Positions 11,659 through 24,194 are shown, counted from the first letter of the stretch. The stretch is 64,000 nucleotides of DNA from Wurfbainia villosa (GCA_025175895.1 CM045987.1:33382113-33446112); one strand, 5' to 3'. Translations and numbers: made by a program. The notes: a model not told the origin generated them from the letters alone.

Positions 11659-14600
11659 TGTTAAATACGGAAAATTTAAAATACTAAAGTAAATGGCCAG
11701 AAATTAATAAAAATAATCCTGGAAATTTTTCGAGATTTTTAGGAAATTTTAGAAAATTTTTTTTGAAATTTTTCTGAATTTAAACGGAGTTCTTATGATA
11801 TTATATATGGAAAGAGTTAACAAGCTTTTAAAAGGCCTGTTTGGTTTATCTGTATTGAGGGGTTAATACATTTTATTAACCTAAGGTTTTAAATAGAAAA
11901 TCTAAGTTTTTCTATTTTCCCTTTTATTTTTCCCTGCCGCGCCTGCCCTCTTCCTCGTGCCGTTCTCTCGCGACCCCTTTCCTCCGCCGACGGTTTCTTT
12001 TCGCGAACCCTTCTTTCTCGCCGCAGAGCCTTTTTCCCGAGCCCTTTCCCTTTTCTTCCCCCATGCCCGAAGCCACCACAACCAGTAGCCGACGATCAGT
12101 CCGCGGCCACCGGATCACCGCTTCTTCCTCGCGCGCTCGTCGTCCGTAGCTGCACGCACCGACTTCTCTGCCACTGATGTCGCTCGAGCCTACGGCCACT
12201 TTCTCCACTCACCCCCATCACCGTAGTTCGCTCCTCCACAAGCGCCGGCAACGCCGCCCTTACCTGTGTCCGTAGCCACCGCAGCGTCGTCGCCTCGGCT
12301 CGCCGTCTTCTCATTCTCAGCGAGTTTCTACCGGTAGCAAGGTAAGGGGCCGACCCTCTCCTTGATTTTTGGATGAGTGCTAAACCTAGCTGTGGATTTC
12401 TCATTTTGAGCTTTATCGGTGGTTTTGGACAGTGGTCGTGAGCGTCGTATTGCTCCGGTGAACAGCGGATATAAGGAAGGTTGCTGCCGGTGAGGTTCCA
12501 CCCACTGGTAAGCTCGATCTGTTTCTTTTTCCATGCTGTGGTTAATTTTTGTTATCTGTGGTTGGATGTTTGTGGTGGAACAACGTTAAGTGATGATAAT
12601 TAGTTGTGTTGGGGATGTGTTTAGGATGTGTTTGTGGTGAAACAACGTTAAGTTATGATAATTAGTTGAGTTGGATTGTGTCTGAGTGGCTGTGAGGGTT
12701 GAAGTGTCCTATTTGGGTGGATGTGGTCGGCTATGAACATTGGTTGAGCCGGCTGAGAAGGAGTGTGTTGTTGTGCGGCTGAGAAGGAGTGTGTGTTGTT
12801 GTGCGGCTGTGATTGGAGTTTGTTGTCGGTTGAGAGGGTTGTAAGAGTCCATTTGGGTGATATCGGCTGTGCATGGTTAGGTGTTGGAGTTTTGTACAGA
12901 TTTTCTGTGATGTATGGTTTTGGCCGACAGTGAAAGGGTTAGATAAATTAGTGAAATTGGAAGTTTATTTGGGTTATGAACGAAATCGATTAAGTATTCG
13001 ATTTGTCGGTGAATTGCATTTTGTGCTTAACAATAGTTATGTTATATGCATATTTCGGTCACGAGGCAGGTCCACGATCGTGACAATTTCATTTTTTTGC
13101 GGGCATTTTATCAGGTGGGTATTTTGAATTATCTCTTAAATATAGTCATGTTGATATGCTAGTTAGTATAACTTGCAATAATTTTCATATTTATATGCCT
13201 AGTATGTTATTGTGCCTACTTGATACATGCATTGGATCAGTTTATAGTTATATCTTCCCTATTTTACTCGGATTTTTTATATGTACTTATTGGTTGTGCA
13301 TATTATTCGGATAGGTATTTTTGTTGGTATTACATGCTTTAGTATCATGCACCATCTTGCATGATTACATGCTGGCTGGACGGGGTTCCTTTATAGTTGA
13401 GCCCGTAGCCAGTTACATGGTTTGCACACGCTGCCACTCATGAGTTAGTGGTACATCAGGAGGGTGTGTACAATTGCTCTGTCAGGCTCCGCTGGTCCGC
13501 TCATGGGTAGCGTTGAGTCAGCGTGGTAGCGGACAGAGATCCCTTTTCTGGCCTATGACACCGAGAGATGAGAGCTTTGCTCCCCCACTTTGTTTGGGAC
13601 AAGAGGATAGGTGTACTCCGACAACATCCTATCCACTCGATCACTCAGGAGCAATGATGGAAGAGTGCACAGTTGTCATAGCCCTACCCACTCGGCTTCA
13701 CCATCACGTGTGAGGCGGCTGACTAGCATCAAGGGTGACCATGTCATTTGCACCGCATGCATTATGCATGGATAGCATTTGTATTGTGTTTGCTGCATTT
13801 TTATTGCTGCCTTGGATGTGCATATGATTGCCGTGCATACAGGATACATATTTGTATATGGTCTGACGACTTTATTTCTTCTAGTGTGGCACACACTCCT
13901 ATATCAGGGTAGGAGATTCAGGTAAGTACAGTCCTTTTGTATTTCTTTCTTGCATACCTATATATGAGACTGTACTGATATGATTGTTATTGTTAGCCAT
14001 ATCTTACTTTTCATATCAACTATATCCGTTGAGTTCTTTGAACTTACCCCGTTATTTTATATCTATTTCAGAATGAAGCTGTCAGGAGAGTCCAGTTGCC
14101 ATACCCCCCCTCCCTCGTCATGATAGTTTTATTGGTTATTTGTTTTATGGTTTTGGATATTTTGATTAGAAGATATATTTAGGACTGGTGTTGGATTTAT
14201 GTACTCATGGATACTGTTGGGAGATCGGGACGGTCGGCTAGAGGGGGGGTGAATAGCCCTCGTTCGTTGGATGTCGTAATTCTTTCGTTCTCGTGTGCTT
14301 GTCTACAATTGTCATTAATATACGCAGCGGAATAACAATAGAAATAACAACAATACAAGCACAATCAATACACAAGCATATACGTGGTTCGAAACCGAAT
14401 GGTTCCTACTCCACGGGGTGAGCTCACCGAGCTCTAGTTATGTGCACGACACTAACTAAACTCCTTCTTGACTACACGTCGGAGGTGGAGAAACCTCTCA
14501 CAAGCAATTACAATAGTAATATACAAATACAAACAAGAATACAAATACAATACAAAAGAAACACTTTTCACCGATTGCTTTTGATCACTTGTTTGTTGCT

Positions 14601-15998
14601 TGCTTTGATTGGCTCTTGAAGGACTGGAATGCAACAGCAATTCCCCTCCAATAGCTCCACAAAAACCAAGGCAAAAACCTCCATCTCGAGCTCCTTTTAT
14701 AACCTCGTGATCGAGCTAGCAATGATCGCTAAAGGCCCCAGTCGACTGCCCCTGTAGTCGTTGTCTCACAACGGCCAGATCCACGTTAGACAAGTTCCAA
14801 CGGATCACCTAGGCCGATCGATGATGCCCATCACCGATCGTGACCTAGTAGTCGGCCCCATCGGCCACGGCGAGCGCTCGCGCTCGCGACATTCTCCATC
14901 ACCGATCGCCATCCTTAGCCGATCGGCCGACATCGCCGATCGCCATCCATGGCGATCGCTAAGCACAAAACCCTAGCCTTACACTAGTCGAACCCTAGTC
15001 GACTTGGATCAGTCGAACCGACACCTATGCCAGTCGACTGATGTTGGGCAAAACCTCAAACACCAAGTTGTTTGAGCATCCGACCGTCGGGTAAATCCTC
15101 AAACATCAAGTTTGAGCCTCCGACACTCAGTCTTAGCCACTTGGCCAAGTCCACCTTATCCCTCATGGAGTTCCCCACCGAAGCTCTCTTCCCTCGGCCT
15201 ACGTCCCTCGGATGCGCCAAGCGCACGGCTTCGCAACGCCATCCTTCGCGTCTCATACCCTAGAAGTATGCTTCCCTTTGGGCTCACTCCATTCGCTCCC
15301 CGTCCGGCGGTCCCTCGGATGCACCAAGCGCACGACTTCACAATGCCATCCTTCACCGACTCAAGGACCCGAGCCTAGTGAACTTGCCAAGTTCTCAAGA
15401 CTTCCCAAATGCACCAAGCGCACGGCTTCGCAATGCATTTCTCACCAAGCACCAAGCGCACGGCTTCGCAATGCTTTGGATTTCCCATGCCAAGCACCAA
15501 GCGCACGGCTTCGCAATGGTTTGGACTTTCCCATGCCAAGGCTTCCCCCTTGGACTTCCACACCAAGCTCCATGCTTGGATTTTCCATGCCAACCCCATG
15601 TTGGACTTTCACATGACAATCCCATGTCATGAGTTTTGTCTATCATCAAAATACTATCAAGGTACTGCTCGAGTCAAACTTGAGTCAACCTGGGCCGATT
15701 GCAGCAACAGATACTTGGTGTCCTTATGGACCTTTATTCGGATTTTATTTCGTTTGGTTTTGGTTGGGTATTCCTGCCCAGATGGCAGAAGGGGTAAGTC
15801 TAGTTATTGTAGATTGTTTACTATTTACCTTGATTGTTGGCCTGAGGCCTTATGACCTGCATGTGTTGTTTGGATTCCGGTCGCGTTGACCAATGTATAG
15901 TGGTCGTGTAGGCCTTGTATGTAAGTTTGGTATTGTCACCCATACAGGGGAGATGTTGCCGAATTTTCGTCTGGAGGAGACTCCCCCGGGGCGTGACA
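11659..15998 (+). repeat. gypsy 1 5' LTR (split)
   Basis: Starts TGTTAAATACGG and ends GGGGCGTGACA. Without the nested LTR and its duplicated GATAC it is about 2840 bp, against 2789 bp for the 3' LTR. The two LTRs align throughout, with patches of higher divergence near 13390-13500. A GC-rich block (11935-12320) reads on the minus strand as long Arg/Ala-rich frames. These are probably by-products of composition. Confidence 0.9.
14215..15709 (-). mobile_element. Solo copia LTR inside the gypsy 1 5' LTR
   Basis: 1495 bp, TGTTGGGAGATC to GCAGCAACA, flanked by perfect GATAC duplications (14210-14214 and 15710-15714). The 3' LTR of gypsy 1 shows the uninterrupted site, with one GGATAC, at 23906-23913, so the insertion came after gypsy 1. 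Orientation is minus: the C-rich 3' end appears as GAGGGGGGGTGAATAG at 14240-14256, and a minus-strand TATA box lies near 14693-14701. It carries CAGTCGACTG (14739-14748), GATCG-rich palindromes (14805-14965) and repeats of AAGCGCACGGCTTCGCAATG (15220-15520). Confidence 0.95.
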
Positions 15999-16005
15999 AT
16001 TTATT

Positions 16006-16017
16006 TGGTATCAGAGC
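16006..16017 (+). other. primer-binding site of gypsy 1
   Basis: TGGTATCAGAGC, 7 bp after the 5' LTR, complementary to the 3' end of initiator tRNA-Met. Confidence 0.95.
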
Positions 16018-16264
16018 TCTAGGTTTTCGAGTTCCTAGGGGTTTTTGGATTTTTTGGAGTTCGCCATGTTTGGCAGGTTAACTTGAGTATTTATGGATTA
16101 GTACAGATTTCCGATGATTTTTATGTTTCAGAAATTCGAGGTATTATTGACAAGGTCAATTTGGGGATTTGACGACGATGGGACCTCTCCTGGAGGCAGA
16201 ATAGGTATGATAAGTCATTTTATATGTTTTTACTTTACTAACATCTGTTAAAATTTTAATAGAT

Positions 16265-17826
16265 ATGAGACGAGGTGGGCATGCTCTTGCGCCAAGACGT
16301 GGTGCGAGGCGGCCACGCCAGAGGACATTGAGATCTCGGGCGACGAAGTTGCCAGAGAGATCTACTGAGGGTGAGCATGTCGATCAGGGTCAGATTCCAC
16401 AGGGTACTGTGGGAGTCGTGGATCCTCAGTCCTCGGCGGTTCCTCCTCCAGAGATACCCACTTCTGGGGTACCCGATGTACCAGCGGGAGATCCTGCTGC
16501 TACACACTAGACACTCGCCAAAGAGGGCCTACTACAAAGAAACCCAACAGCCCATCGCTGGTGCCTGGCCTCCCCCAGATTCGCCCCTGGCATGCAAGAA
16601 CACCATCTACGGTAGTTTCGCCAGCTCCTGCGACATCCCCTACTCATCCTACTGATGTGGCTATGACACAAGCTTAGATTCCCGGTTTAACAAAGTCGAT
16701 GAAAAGTCGGTTCACCTTATTCAGCGGAGAGACTGATCCGAGCGTGGCTCAGTCTTGGATCGAGACTATGGAGCATACTTTCTACTATATGGTCTGCTCC
16801 AAGTGGGAGAAGGCAGAGTTGGTAGCCTTCCATTTACGAGGCGAGGTCGAGATCTGGTGGGACACATAGCGCTCGATCATCGACGAGCAGCAGATTACCT
16901 GGGCGAGATTCAGAGAGGCCTTTGAGAGTCAGTACTTCCCACGGGCATATTAGATGATGCGCCGTCAGAATTTTCTGAGCCTACAACAGAATAATCGCTC
17001 AGTGATGGAGTATAATACAGAATTTAATCGGTTAGCCAGGTTTTGTCCAGAGTTAGTCGCTGAGGATAGGTCACGCATGATGCAATTTGTTCAAGGACTT
17101 GATGGGCATCTTCAGGTCAAGATGGCAGGATTTGGCAGTTCTTCCTATCGAGAGGCATTGGATAGAGCTCTATTGATTGAGTCGGTTCAACAAAGAGCTA
17201 ATACTGACAGAAAGAGAAAACATACAGAGCTAACCATAGGATGACCAGACCTACGCATCACCGGACAAAGAAAGTAGTCGATCGGTAGTCGAGTCACTCG
17301 GGCATCTAGCCACCTCGTAAATCGAGCGATCTTTGAACCCTCCCGGTCTTCTCAGCAGAGCCGGAGGTCGTCGACTAGTGACACCTACTGTACTCGTTGT
17401 GGATCGAGAGAGCATACCATCTCAGTCTGCACCTTAGGACAGTCAGTTTACTATTATTGCAAATTGCTTGGACACTTGAGCTGAGATTGTTCGTTAAAGA
17501 CTCAGCATGTGGCTTCCGGGGTTTCTATCCAGGGAGGGCAGGCGATGCACTGGACTCGAAAGGGGGCAACAACTAAACCTTCGCAACGCCAAAGAAAGGA
17601 CGCCCCTACAGGGAGGCGATATGGCATGCATGGACAGAGTACTCCGGTGCTCATATGGCATCACAGTGGTTCTATTTCAGACTCGATCAGTGCACCCCAT
17701 TCTGATACTAGTCGCAAAGATCAACCATCTGATACAAGATCACCGCACCCCGCCATCGTTCAGGACTAGTCGCAGCCTTCATATCAATCTTCATATCAGC
17801 CTTCGTATCAGCCTTCATACCAGCCT
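16265..17826 (+). pseudogene. gypsy 1 gag
   Basis: The first ATG after the PBS (16265) opens a basic N terminus (MRRGGHALAPRRGARRPRQR). That frame stops at 16508-16510, and a frameshift before 16678 moves to frame 1. Frame 1 gives a retrotransposon gag domain (SRFTLFSGETDPSVAQSWIE near 16697; WARFREAFESQYFPRAY near 16899; RLARFCPELVAEDRSRMM near 17031). A zinc knuckle CX2CX4HX4C lies near 17387-17428. A second knuckle has lost one Cys (YYCKLLGHLS). In-frame stops lie at 16867, 16951, 17242, 17482 and 17767. A Tyr-Gln-Pro-Ser repeat (17770-17840) leads into protease. Gag packages element RNA. Not functional as it stands. Confidence 0.85.
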
Positions 17827-18503
17827 TTGTATCAGTCTCAGGCCCAGGCACAACCACCTCTGGCAGTGCTACCACCTCCACCTCCACCGGAGACTAGGTG
17901 GATTCATGTGATTACTAGAGAGGATGCGCAGCAAGCCAGCGAATTCTGCGGTACGATTTCCCTTTATGCATTTTCAACTGTTATGCTTATTGATACCGGT
18001 AGTTCGCATTCGTTTATTTCTCGTGCATTTATGAGAGAGATTGGTAGACTACCTACTATTAGATCACAACGATTAATCGTCTCCCTACCGTCTGGTGATA
18101 CGTTGGACGTTACCCAGGAGGTCCGAGGTTGTCCCTTAGATTTCGGTAACATCATTCTTACTGTAGATTTATTGGTACTGGACATGGTCGAGTTCGACAT
18201 TATACTTGGCATGGATTGGCTGTCAGCATATCATGCCATAGTTGATTGCCAGACGAGGGTGGTCACTTTCCGACCTTCGAACCAACCCTCGTGGAATTTC
18301 ACTGCTTCCGGGACGACGACATAGCGACCATTTTTGCGATTCAGGCTCAGAAGCTTTTATTTCATGGTTGCCAGGGTTTTTTATTATCTATGATCAATGT
18401 AGAAGACAGTGGTGACTCTCAGATCGCTGACATTCCTATTGTCCGAGAATTTCCGGATGTCTTTCTAGAGGAGTTACAGGCTTGCCTCCCAGAAGGAAAG
18501 TGA
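17827..18503 (+). pseudogene. gypsy 1 aspartic protease
   Basis: The frame 17827-18324 gives a retropepsin-like domain. The catalytic motif is DTGSSHSFISRAF, with Asp at 17992-17994. The downstream conserved part is DIILGMDWLSAYHAIVDC. The protease cleaves the gag-pol polyprotein. A frameshift near 18250-18324 moves the continuation to 18246-18503 (DDDIATIFAIQAQKL, then IPIVREFPDVFLEEL), which is the linker before reverse transcriptase. A further shift joins it to the RT frame at 18482. Confidence 0.85.
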
Positions 18504-19948
18504 AGTTCATGATTGAGTTAATTCTTGGGATGTCGCCGGCATCAAAAGCTCCTTATCGTATGTCCCTGAGAGAGTTGGACGAGTTAAAGGTTCAGCTCCA
18601 GGAACTCTTGGACAGAGGTTTTATTTGCCCTAGTGTATCACCCTGGGGTTCTTCGGTTCTCTTCGTGAAGAAGAAAGACAGTTCGATGAGGTTATGCATC
18701 GACTACATGCAGTTGAACGCCATCACTATCAAGAATAAATACCCCCTGCCACATATTGAGGACTTGTTTGATCATCTCAGAGGTACATCAGTATATTCTA
18801 AGATTGATCTGCGGTCCGGATATCATCAACTAAGGGGTAGAGACTCAGACATTCAGAAGACAACGTTCCGTACCAGATATGGACACTATGAGTTTTTGGT
18901 AATGCCATTTGGGCTTACCAATGCTCCAACGGTATTCATAGATATGATGAACCGTAAATTTATGGATTTCCTAGATCAGTTCGTCATTGTCTTTATTGAT
19001 GACATTCTGGTCTATTCTCGTTCTGAAGAGGAACACGCACAGCATCTTCGTCTTGTTTTGGATAGGCTCCGACAGAAGAGACTATATGCGAAGTTCAATA
19101 AGTGCGCGTTCTGGTTACCCTTAGTCAGTTTTCTGGGACATGTGGTTTCTAGTAGAGGCATTTCAGTTGACCCCCAGAAGATCGGTGTCACGGTTGGGAG
19201 CGACCAAAATCGGTCAGAGGTTCACAGTTTCTTAGGCTTGGCCGGTTATTACAGAAGGTTTGTTGAAGGTTTCTCGAGCATCGCTATGCCATTGACACGC
19301 CTTACCAGGAAGGGCATGAAGTTCACGTGGATAGAGGCGTGCGAGACTAGTTTCCAGAAGTTGAAGAAGAGATTGGTGTCAGCACTGATTCTGGTATTGC
19401 CATCAGGGGACGACGATTTCGTCCTTTATACCGATGCGTCTCTGCAGGGTTTAGGCATCGTATTGATGCAGCATGGAAGGGTAGTCTCTTATGCTTCTCG
19501 CCAGTCGAAGGATCATGAGAAAAACTACCCAGTACATGATCTAGAGTTAGCTGCTATTATCTTTGCCTTGAAGATTTGGAGGCATCATCTGTACAGTATT
19601 ACGTTTGAAATTCTCACTGATCATAAGAGTCTCAAATATCTATTTACGCAGAAGGAACTCAATCTCAGACAGAGAAGATGGATGGAGTTCCTGAAGGATT
19701 ATGATTGTACCATTAGCTACCACCCAGGGAAAGCCAATGTGGTTGCCGATGCACTTAGCCGGAAGTCCCGAGGTACTTTAGCTTCCTTCCGAGTTTTAGT
19801 CATGGATTTAATTCAGGGTTTCTCTGAGTTGAGCCTTGAAGAGCAGGGACTGACAGAGCAGGGCATTCTGGTTACCATGGTTTCTCAGTCGTCTATTCGG
19901 ACGAGAGTCCGGGAGGCTCACATTTACAGTTCATTGGCAGTCAGATAA
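18482..19948 (+). CDS. gypsy 1 reverse transcriptase - RNase H
   Basis: 488 codons without a stop, the best preserved part of gypsy 1. RT motifs: SSVLFVKKKDSSMRLCIDYM, KIDLRSGYHQL, FRTRYGHYEFLVMPFGLTN and the catalytic FIDD at residues 171-174 (18992-19003), followed by FLGHVVSSRGISVDP. RNase H starts near residue 316 with LYTDASLQGLG, then HDLELAAIIFALKIWRHHLY and TDHKSLKYLF, ending at YHPGKANVVADALSR. It copies element RNA into cDNA and degrades the RNA strand. The listed ATG is an internal codon of the former polyprotein, not a real start. A frameshift close to 19900 separates it from integrase. Confidence 0.9.
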   Translation: MPPRRKVKFMIELILGMSPASKAPYRMSLRELDELKVQLQELLDRGFICPSVSPWGSSVLFVKKKDSSMRLCIDYMQLNAITIKNKYPLPHIEDLFDHLRGTSVYSKIDLRSGYHQLRGRDSDIQKTTFRTRYGHYEFLVMPFGLTNAPTVFIDMMNRKFMDFLDQFVIVFIDDILVYSRSEEEHAQHLRLVLDRLRQKRLYAKFNKCAFWLPLVSFLGHVVSSRGISVDPQKIGVTVGSDQNRSEVHSFLGLAGYYRRFVEGFSSIAMPLTRLTRKGMKFTWIEACETSFQKLKKRLVSALILVLPSGDDDFVLYTDASLQGLGIVLMQHGRVVSYASRQSKDHEKNYPVHDLELAAIIFALKIWRHHLYSITFEILTDHKSLKYLFTQKELNLRQRRWMEFLKDYDCTISYHPGKANVVADALSRKSRGTLASFRVLVMDLIQGFSELSLEEQGLTEQGILVTMVSQSSIRTRVREAHIYSSLAVR

Positions 19949-21309
19949 CCGCAGGACACCATACTGAGTTCACCCGAGATGATGAAGGTATTATATATTT
20001 CCGGGGCAGATTATGCGTACCTCAGTCTCACCCGATTATGGAGGAGTTACTACAGGAGGCTCATCGCTCTCGATTTGCGATCCACCCAGGCGAAACCTGC
20101 ATGTATCGAAATTTAAAGCGTTTGTATTGGTGGAACGACATGAAGAAAGACATCGCAGATTTTGTGGCTCGATGCCTAGTTTGTCAGCAGGTGAAGGCTG
20201 AACACCAGAGACCAGCCGGACTACTTCAGAGGATTCCTATTCCTGAGTGAAAGTGGGATCACATTACCATGGATTTTGTGGTGGGTTTGCCTAGGACACG
20301 TCAAGGCCATGACGCGATTTGGGTAGTCGTAGACCGACTAACCAAATCCGCGCACTTCTTAGCGATTCGGAAGACCGACTCTCTGGATCGTTTGGTAGAG
20401 TTATATTGTCGGGAGATCATCAGATTGCATGGTATTCCTTTGAGCATTATATCAGATAGAGATCTCCGATTCACGTCCCGGTTCTGGCAGAGTCTGCAGC
20501 AGGCCTTAGGCACGCAACTTCATTTTAGTACTGCCTTCCATCCGCAGACAAATGGACAGTCTGAGCAGACCATTCAGACACTAGAGGATTTGTTGAGGTC
20601 CTGTGTGATAGATTTCAGGGGCAACTAGGAGGACCACTTGTCGTTAGTGGAATTCGCCTATAATAACAGCTATCATTCGGCTATCTAGATGGTCCCGTTT
20701 GAGGCATTGTATGGTAGACAGTGTCGTACACCCACCCTCTGAGAGGAGGTTAGGGAGGCTCAGTTGTTAGGACCCCAGAGAGCTCAGCATGAGGCAGAGT
20801 TGGTCCGTACTATCAGACGTAGGATGGCAGAGGCGCATGATCGCCAGAAGAGTTATGCAGATCAGAGACGGAGACCTCTGGAGTTCTCTATTGGTGATCA
20901 TGTATTCCTGCGAGTTTCACCCATGAAAGGGGTGAAGAGATTTGACCTTCGTGGTAAGCTAGCTCCTAGATACATTGGTCCGTTTGAGATTTTGGAGAGG
21001 ATCAGAGCAGTTGCTTACTGTCTAGCGCTACCACCATCTTTGACGGGTATTCATGATGTGTTTCATGTGTCCATACTGAGGAAGTATGTGCCAGACTCTA
21101 CACATATTCTGTCAAATATGTCAGGTTCCATTCAACCTGATGCTACTTATGCAGAGGTTCCGGTACGGATTTTGGATCACAAGGAACGACAGTTGTGGAA
21201 TAAGATTGTGCGACTTGTCAAGGTCGGGTGGAGTCACCACACCGATGAAGAGGCGACTTGGGAGCTTGAGGAAAAGATCAGAGCTAAATATCCCCACCTG
21301 TTTACTTAA
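19949..21309 (+). pseudogene. gypsy 1 integrase with chromodomain-like tail
   Basis: Frame 1. The H2C2 zinc-binding region spans about 20038-20205 (HPGETCMYRNLKRLYWWNDM, CLVCQQVKAEHQRP). The core has MDFVVGLPRTRQGHDAIWVV, IISDRDLRFTSRFW and FHPQTNGQSE. The C-terminal part has FSIGDHVFLRVSPMKGVKRF. The tail (21150-21306) has VKVGWSHHTDEEATWELEEK, as in chromoviruses, whose chromodomain steers integration to heterochromatin. In-frame stops lie at 20248 (TGA), 20626 (TAG), 20686 (TAG) and 20740 (TGA), each where the family normally has Trp or Gln. Not functional. Confidence 0.88.
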
Positions 21310-21390
21310 GGTACATGAGATATATTTTCAGTACTTGTGGTATTTCTTACTCGTTATGCATCTGAGTAGGAAATTTGGGGACCAATTTTT

Positions 21391-21405
21391 ATTAGTGGGG
21401 GAGAA
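21391..21405 (+). other. gypsy 1 polypurine tract
   Basis: ATTAGTGGGGGAGAA directly before the 3' LTR, the primer for plus-strand DNA synthesis. Confidence 0.85.
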
Positions 21406-24194
21406 TGTTAAATACAGAAAATTTAAAATACTAAAGTAAATGGCCAAAAATTAATAAAAATAATCCTGGAAATTTTTTGGGATTTTTAGAAAATTTTAGA
21501 AAATTTTTTTTGGAATTTTTCTGGATTTAAACAGATATTATATATGGAAAGAGTTAATAGGCTTTTAAAAGGCCTGTTTGGTTTATCTGTATTGAGGGGT
21601 TAATAAATTTTGTTAACCTAAGGTTTTAAATAGAAAACCTAAGTTTTTCTATTTTCCCTTTTATTTTTCCCCACCGCGCCTGCCCTCTTCCTCGTGTCGT
21701 TCTCTTGCGACTCCTTTCCTCCGCCGACAGTTTCTTTTCGCGAACCCTTCTTTCTCGCCGTAGAGCCTTTTTCCCAAGCCCTTTCCCTTTTCTTCCCCCG
21801 CGCCCGAAGCCACCGCAACCAGTAGCCGACGATCAGTCCGTGACCACCGGAACACCGCTTCTTCCTCGCGCGCTCGCCGTCCGTAGCCGCATGCGCCGGC
21901 TTCTCTGCCACTGACGCCGCTTGAGCCTGCGGCCGCTTTCTCCACTCACCCCCGTCGCCGTAGTTCGCTCCTCCACAAGCGCCAGCAATGCCACCCTTAC
22001 CTGTGTCCGTAGCCACCGCAGCGTCACCGCCTTGGCTCGCCGTCTTCTCCTTCTCAGCGAGTTTCTACCGGTAGCAAGGTAAGGGGCGACCCTCTCCTTG
22101 ATTTTTGGATGAGTGCTAAACCTAGCTGTGGATTTCTCATTTTGAGCTTTATCGGTGGTTTTGGACAGTGGTCGTGAGCGTCGGATTGCTCCGGTGAACA
22201 ACGGATATAAGGAAGGTTGCTGCCGGTGAGGTTCCACCCACTGGTAAGCTCGATTTGTTTCTTTTTCCATGCTGTGGTTAATTTTTGTTATCTGTGGTTG
22301 GATGTTTGTGGTGGAACAACGTTAAGTGATGATAATTAGTTGTGTTGGGGATGTGTTTGTGGTGAAACAACATTAAGTGATGATAATTAGTTGAGTTGGA
22401 TTGTGTCTGAGTGGCTGTGAGGGTTGAAGTGTCCTATTTGGGTGGATGTGGTCGGCTGTGAACATTGGTTGAGCCGGTTGAAAAGGAGTGTGTTTTTTTG
22501 TGCGGCTGTGATTGGAGTTTGTTGTCGGTTGAGAGGGCTATAAGAGTCCATTTGGGTGATATCGGTTGTGCACGGTTAGGTGTTGGAGTTTTGTGCAGAT
22601 TTTCTGTGATGTGGGGTTTTGGCCGACAGTGAAAGGGTTAGATAAATTAGTGAAATTGGAAGTTTATTTGGGTTAATTGGGTTATGAATGAAATCGATTA
22701 AGTATTCGATTTGTCGGTGAATTGTATTTTGTACTTAACAATAGTTATGTTGTATGCAGGTTTCGGTCAAGAGGCAGGTCCACGGTCGTGACGATTTCAT
22801 TTTTTTACGGGCATTTTATCAGGCGGGTATTTTGACTTATCTCTTAGATATAGTTATGTTGATATGCTAGTTAGTATAACTTGCAATAATTTTCATGTTT
22901 ATATACCTAGTATGTTATTGTGCCTACTTGATAAATGCATTGGATCAGTTTATAGTTATATCTTCCCTGTTTTACTCAGATTTTTTATATGTACTTATTG
23001 GTTGTGCATATTATTCGGATAGGTATTTTTGTTGGTATTACATGCTTTAGTATCATGCACCATCTTGCATGATTGCATGCTGGCTGGACGAGGTTCCTTT
23101 ATAGTTGAGCCACGATTACATGTATATGCACACGCCACTCATGGGGTTAGTGGTACATCGAAGGGTGTGTCGATTGCTCTCGAGCCGTTGGTCCGCTCAT
23201 GGGTAGCGTTGAGTCAGCGTGGTAGCGAGCAGGGATCCCTCCTCTGGTCTACGACACCGGGAGATGAGAGTTTTGCTACCCCACTTTGTTTGGGGCAGGA
23301 GGATAGGTGTACTCCGATAGCATCCTGTTCACTCGGTCACTCAGGAGCAGTGATGGCAGAGTGCATAGTTGTCATAGCCCTACCCACTCGGCTTCACCAT
23401 CGCGTGTGAGGCGGCTGACTAGCGTCAGGGGTGACCATGTCATTTGCACCATATGCATTATGCATGGATAGCATTTGTATTGTGTTTGCTGCATTTTTAT
23501 TGCTGCCTTGGATGTGCATATGATTGCCATGCATACAGGATACATATTTGTATATGGTCTGACGACTTTATTTCTTCTAGTATGGCACACACTCCTATAT
23601 CAGGGTAGGAGATTCAGGTAAGTGCATTCCTTTTGTATTTCTTTCTTGCATACCCTATATATGAGACTGTACTGACATGATTGTTATTGTTAGCTATATC
23701 TTACTTTGCATATCGACTATATCCGCTGAGTTCTTTGAACTTACCCCGTTGTTTTATATCTATTTCAGGATGAAGCTGTCAGGAGAGTCCAGTTGTCATA
23801 CCCCCCCCCCCTCGTCGTGATAGTTTTATTGGTTATTTGTTTTATGATTTTGGATATTTTGATTAGAAGATATGTTTAGGACTGGTGTTGGATTTATGTA
23901 CTCATGGATACTTGGTGTCCTTATGGACCTTTATTCGGATTTTATTTTGTTTGGTTTTGGTTGGGTATTCCTGCCCAGATGGCAGAAGGGGTAAGTCTAG
24001 TTATTGTAGACTGTTTACTATTTACCTTGATTGTTGGCCTGAGGCCTTATGACCTGCGTGTGTTGTTTGGATTCCGGTCATGTTGACGGATGTATAGTGG
24101 TCGTGTAGGCATTGTATGTAAGTTTGGTATTGTCACCGTACAAGGGAGATGCTGTTGGATTTTCGTCTGGCGGGGACTCCCCCGGGGCGTGACA
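21406..24194 (+). repeat. gypsy 1 3' LTR
   Basis: 2789 bp, TGTTAAATACAG to GGGGCGTGACA, matching the 5' LTR without the nested insertion. It includes the GC-rich block (21670-22070) and a (C)10 run at 23804-23813. It holds the empty site for the solo LTR at 14215-15709. Confidence 0.92.

Larger units (their letters stand above)
11659..24194 (+). mobile_element. gypsy 1: complete Ty3/gypsy element with TSD ATAAC
   Basis: 12.5 kb, flanked by perfect ATAAC duplications (11654-11658 and 24195-24199). It has a 5' LTR (11659-15998), PBS (16006-16017), gag, protease, RT-RNase H, integrase with a chromodomain-like tail, a polypurine tract and a 3' LTR (21406-24194). The C-terminal tail (VKVGWSHHTDEEATWELEE) suggests a chromovirus of the Tekay/Del type. 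All coding regions carry stops or frameshifts, so the copy is not autonomous. Its 5' LTR was later split by a solo copia LTR. Confidence 0.92.

Noticed and set aside
21639..22270. Long minus-strand Arg/Gly/Ala-rich frames (also at 11924-12534)
   Set aside because: They lie antisense in the GC-rich part of gypsy 1 LTRs in overlapping frames, as expected from composition.
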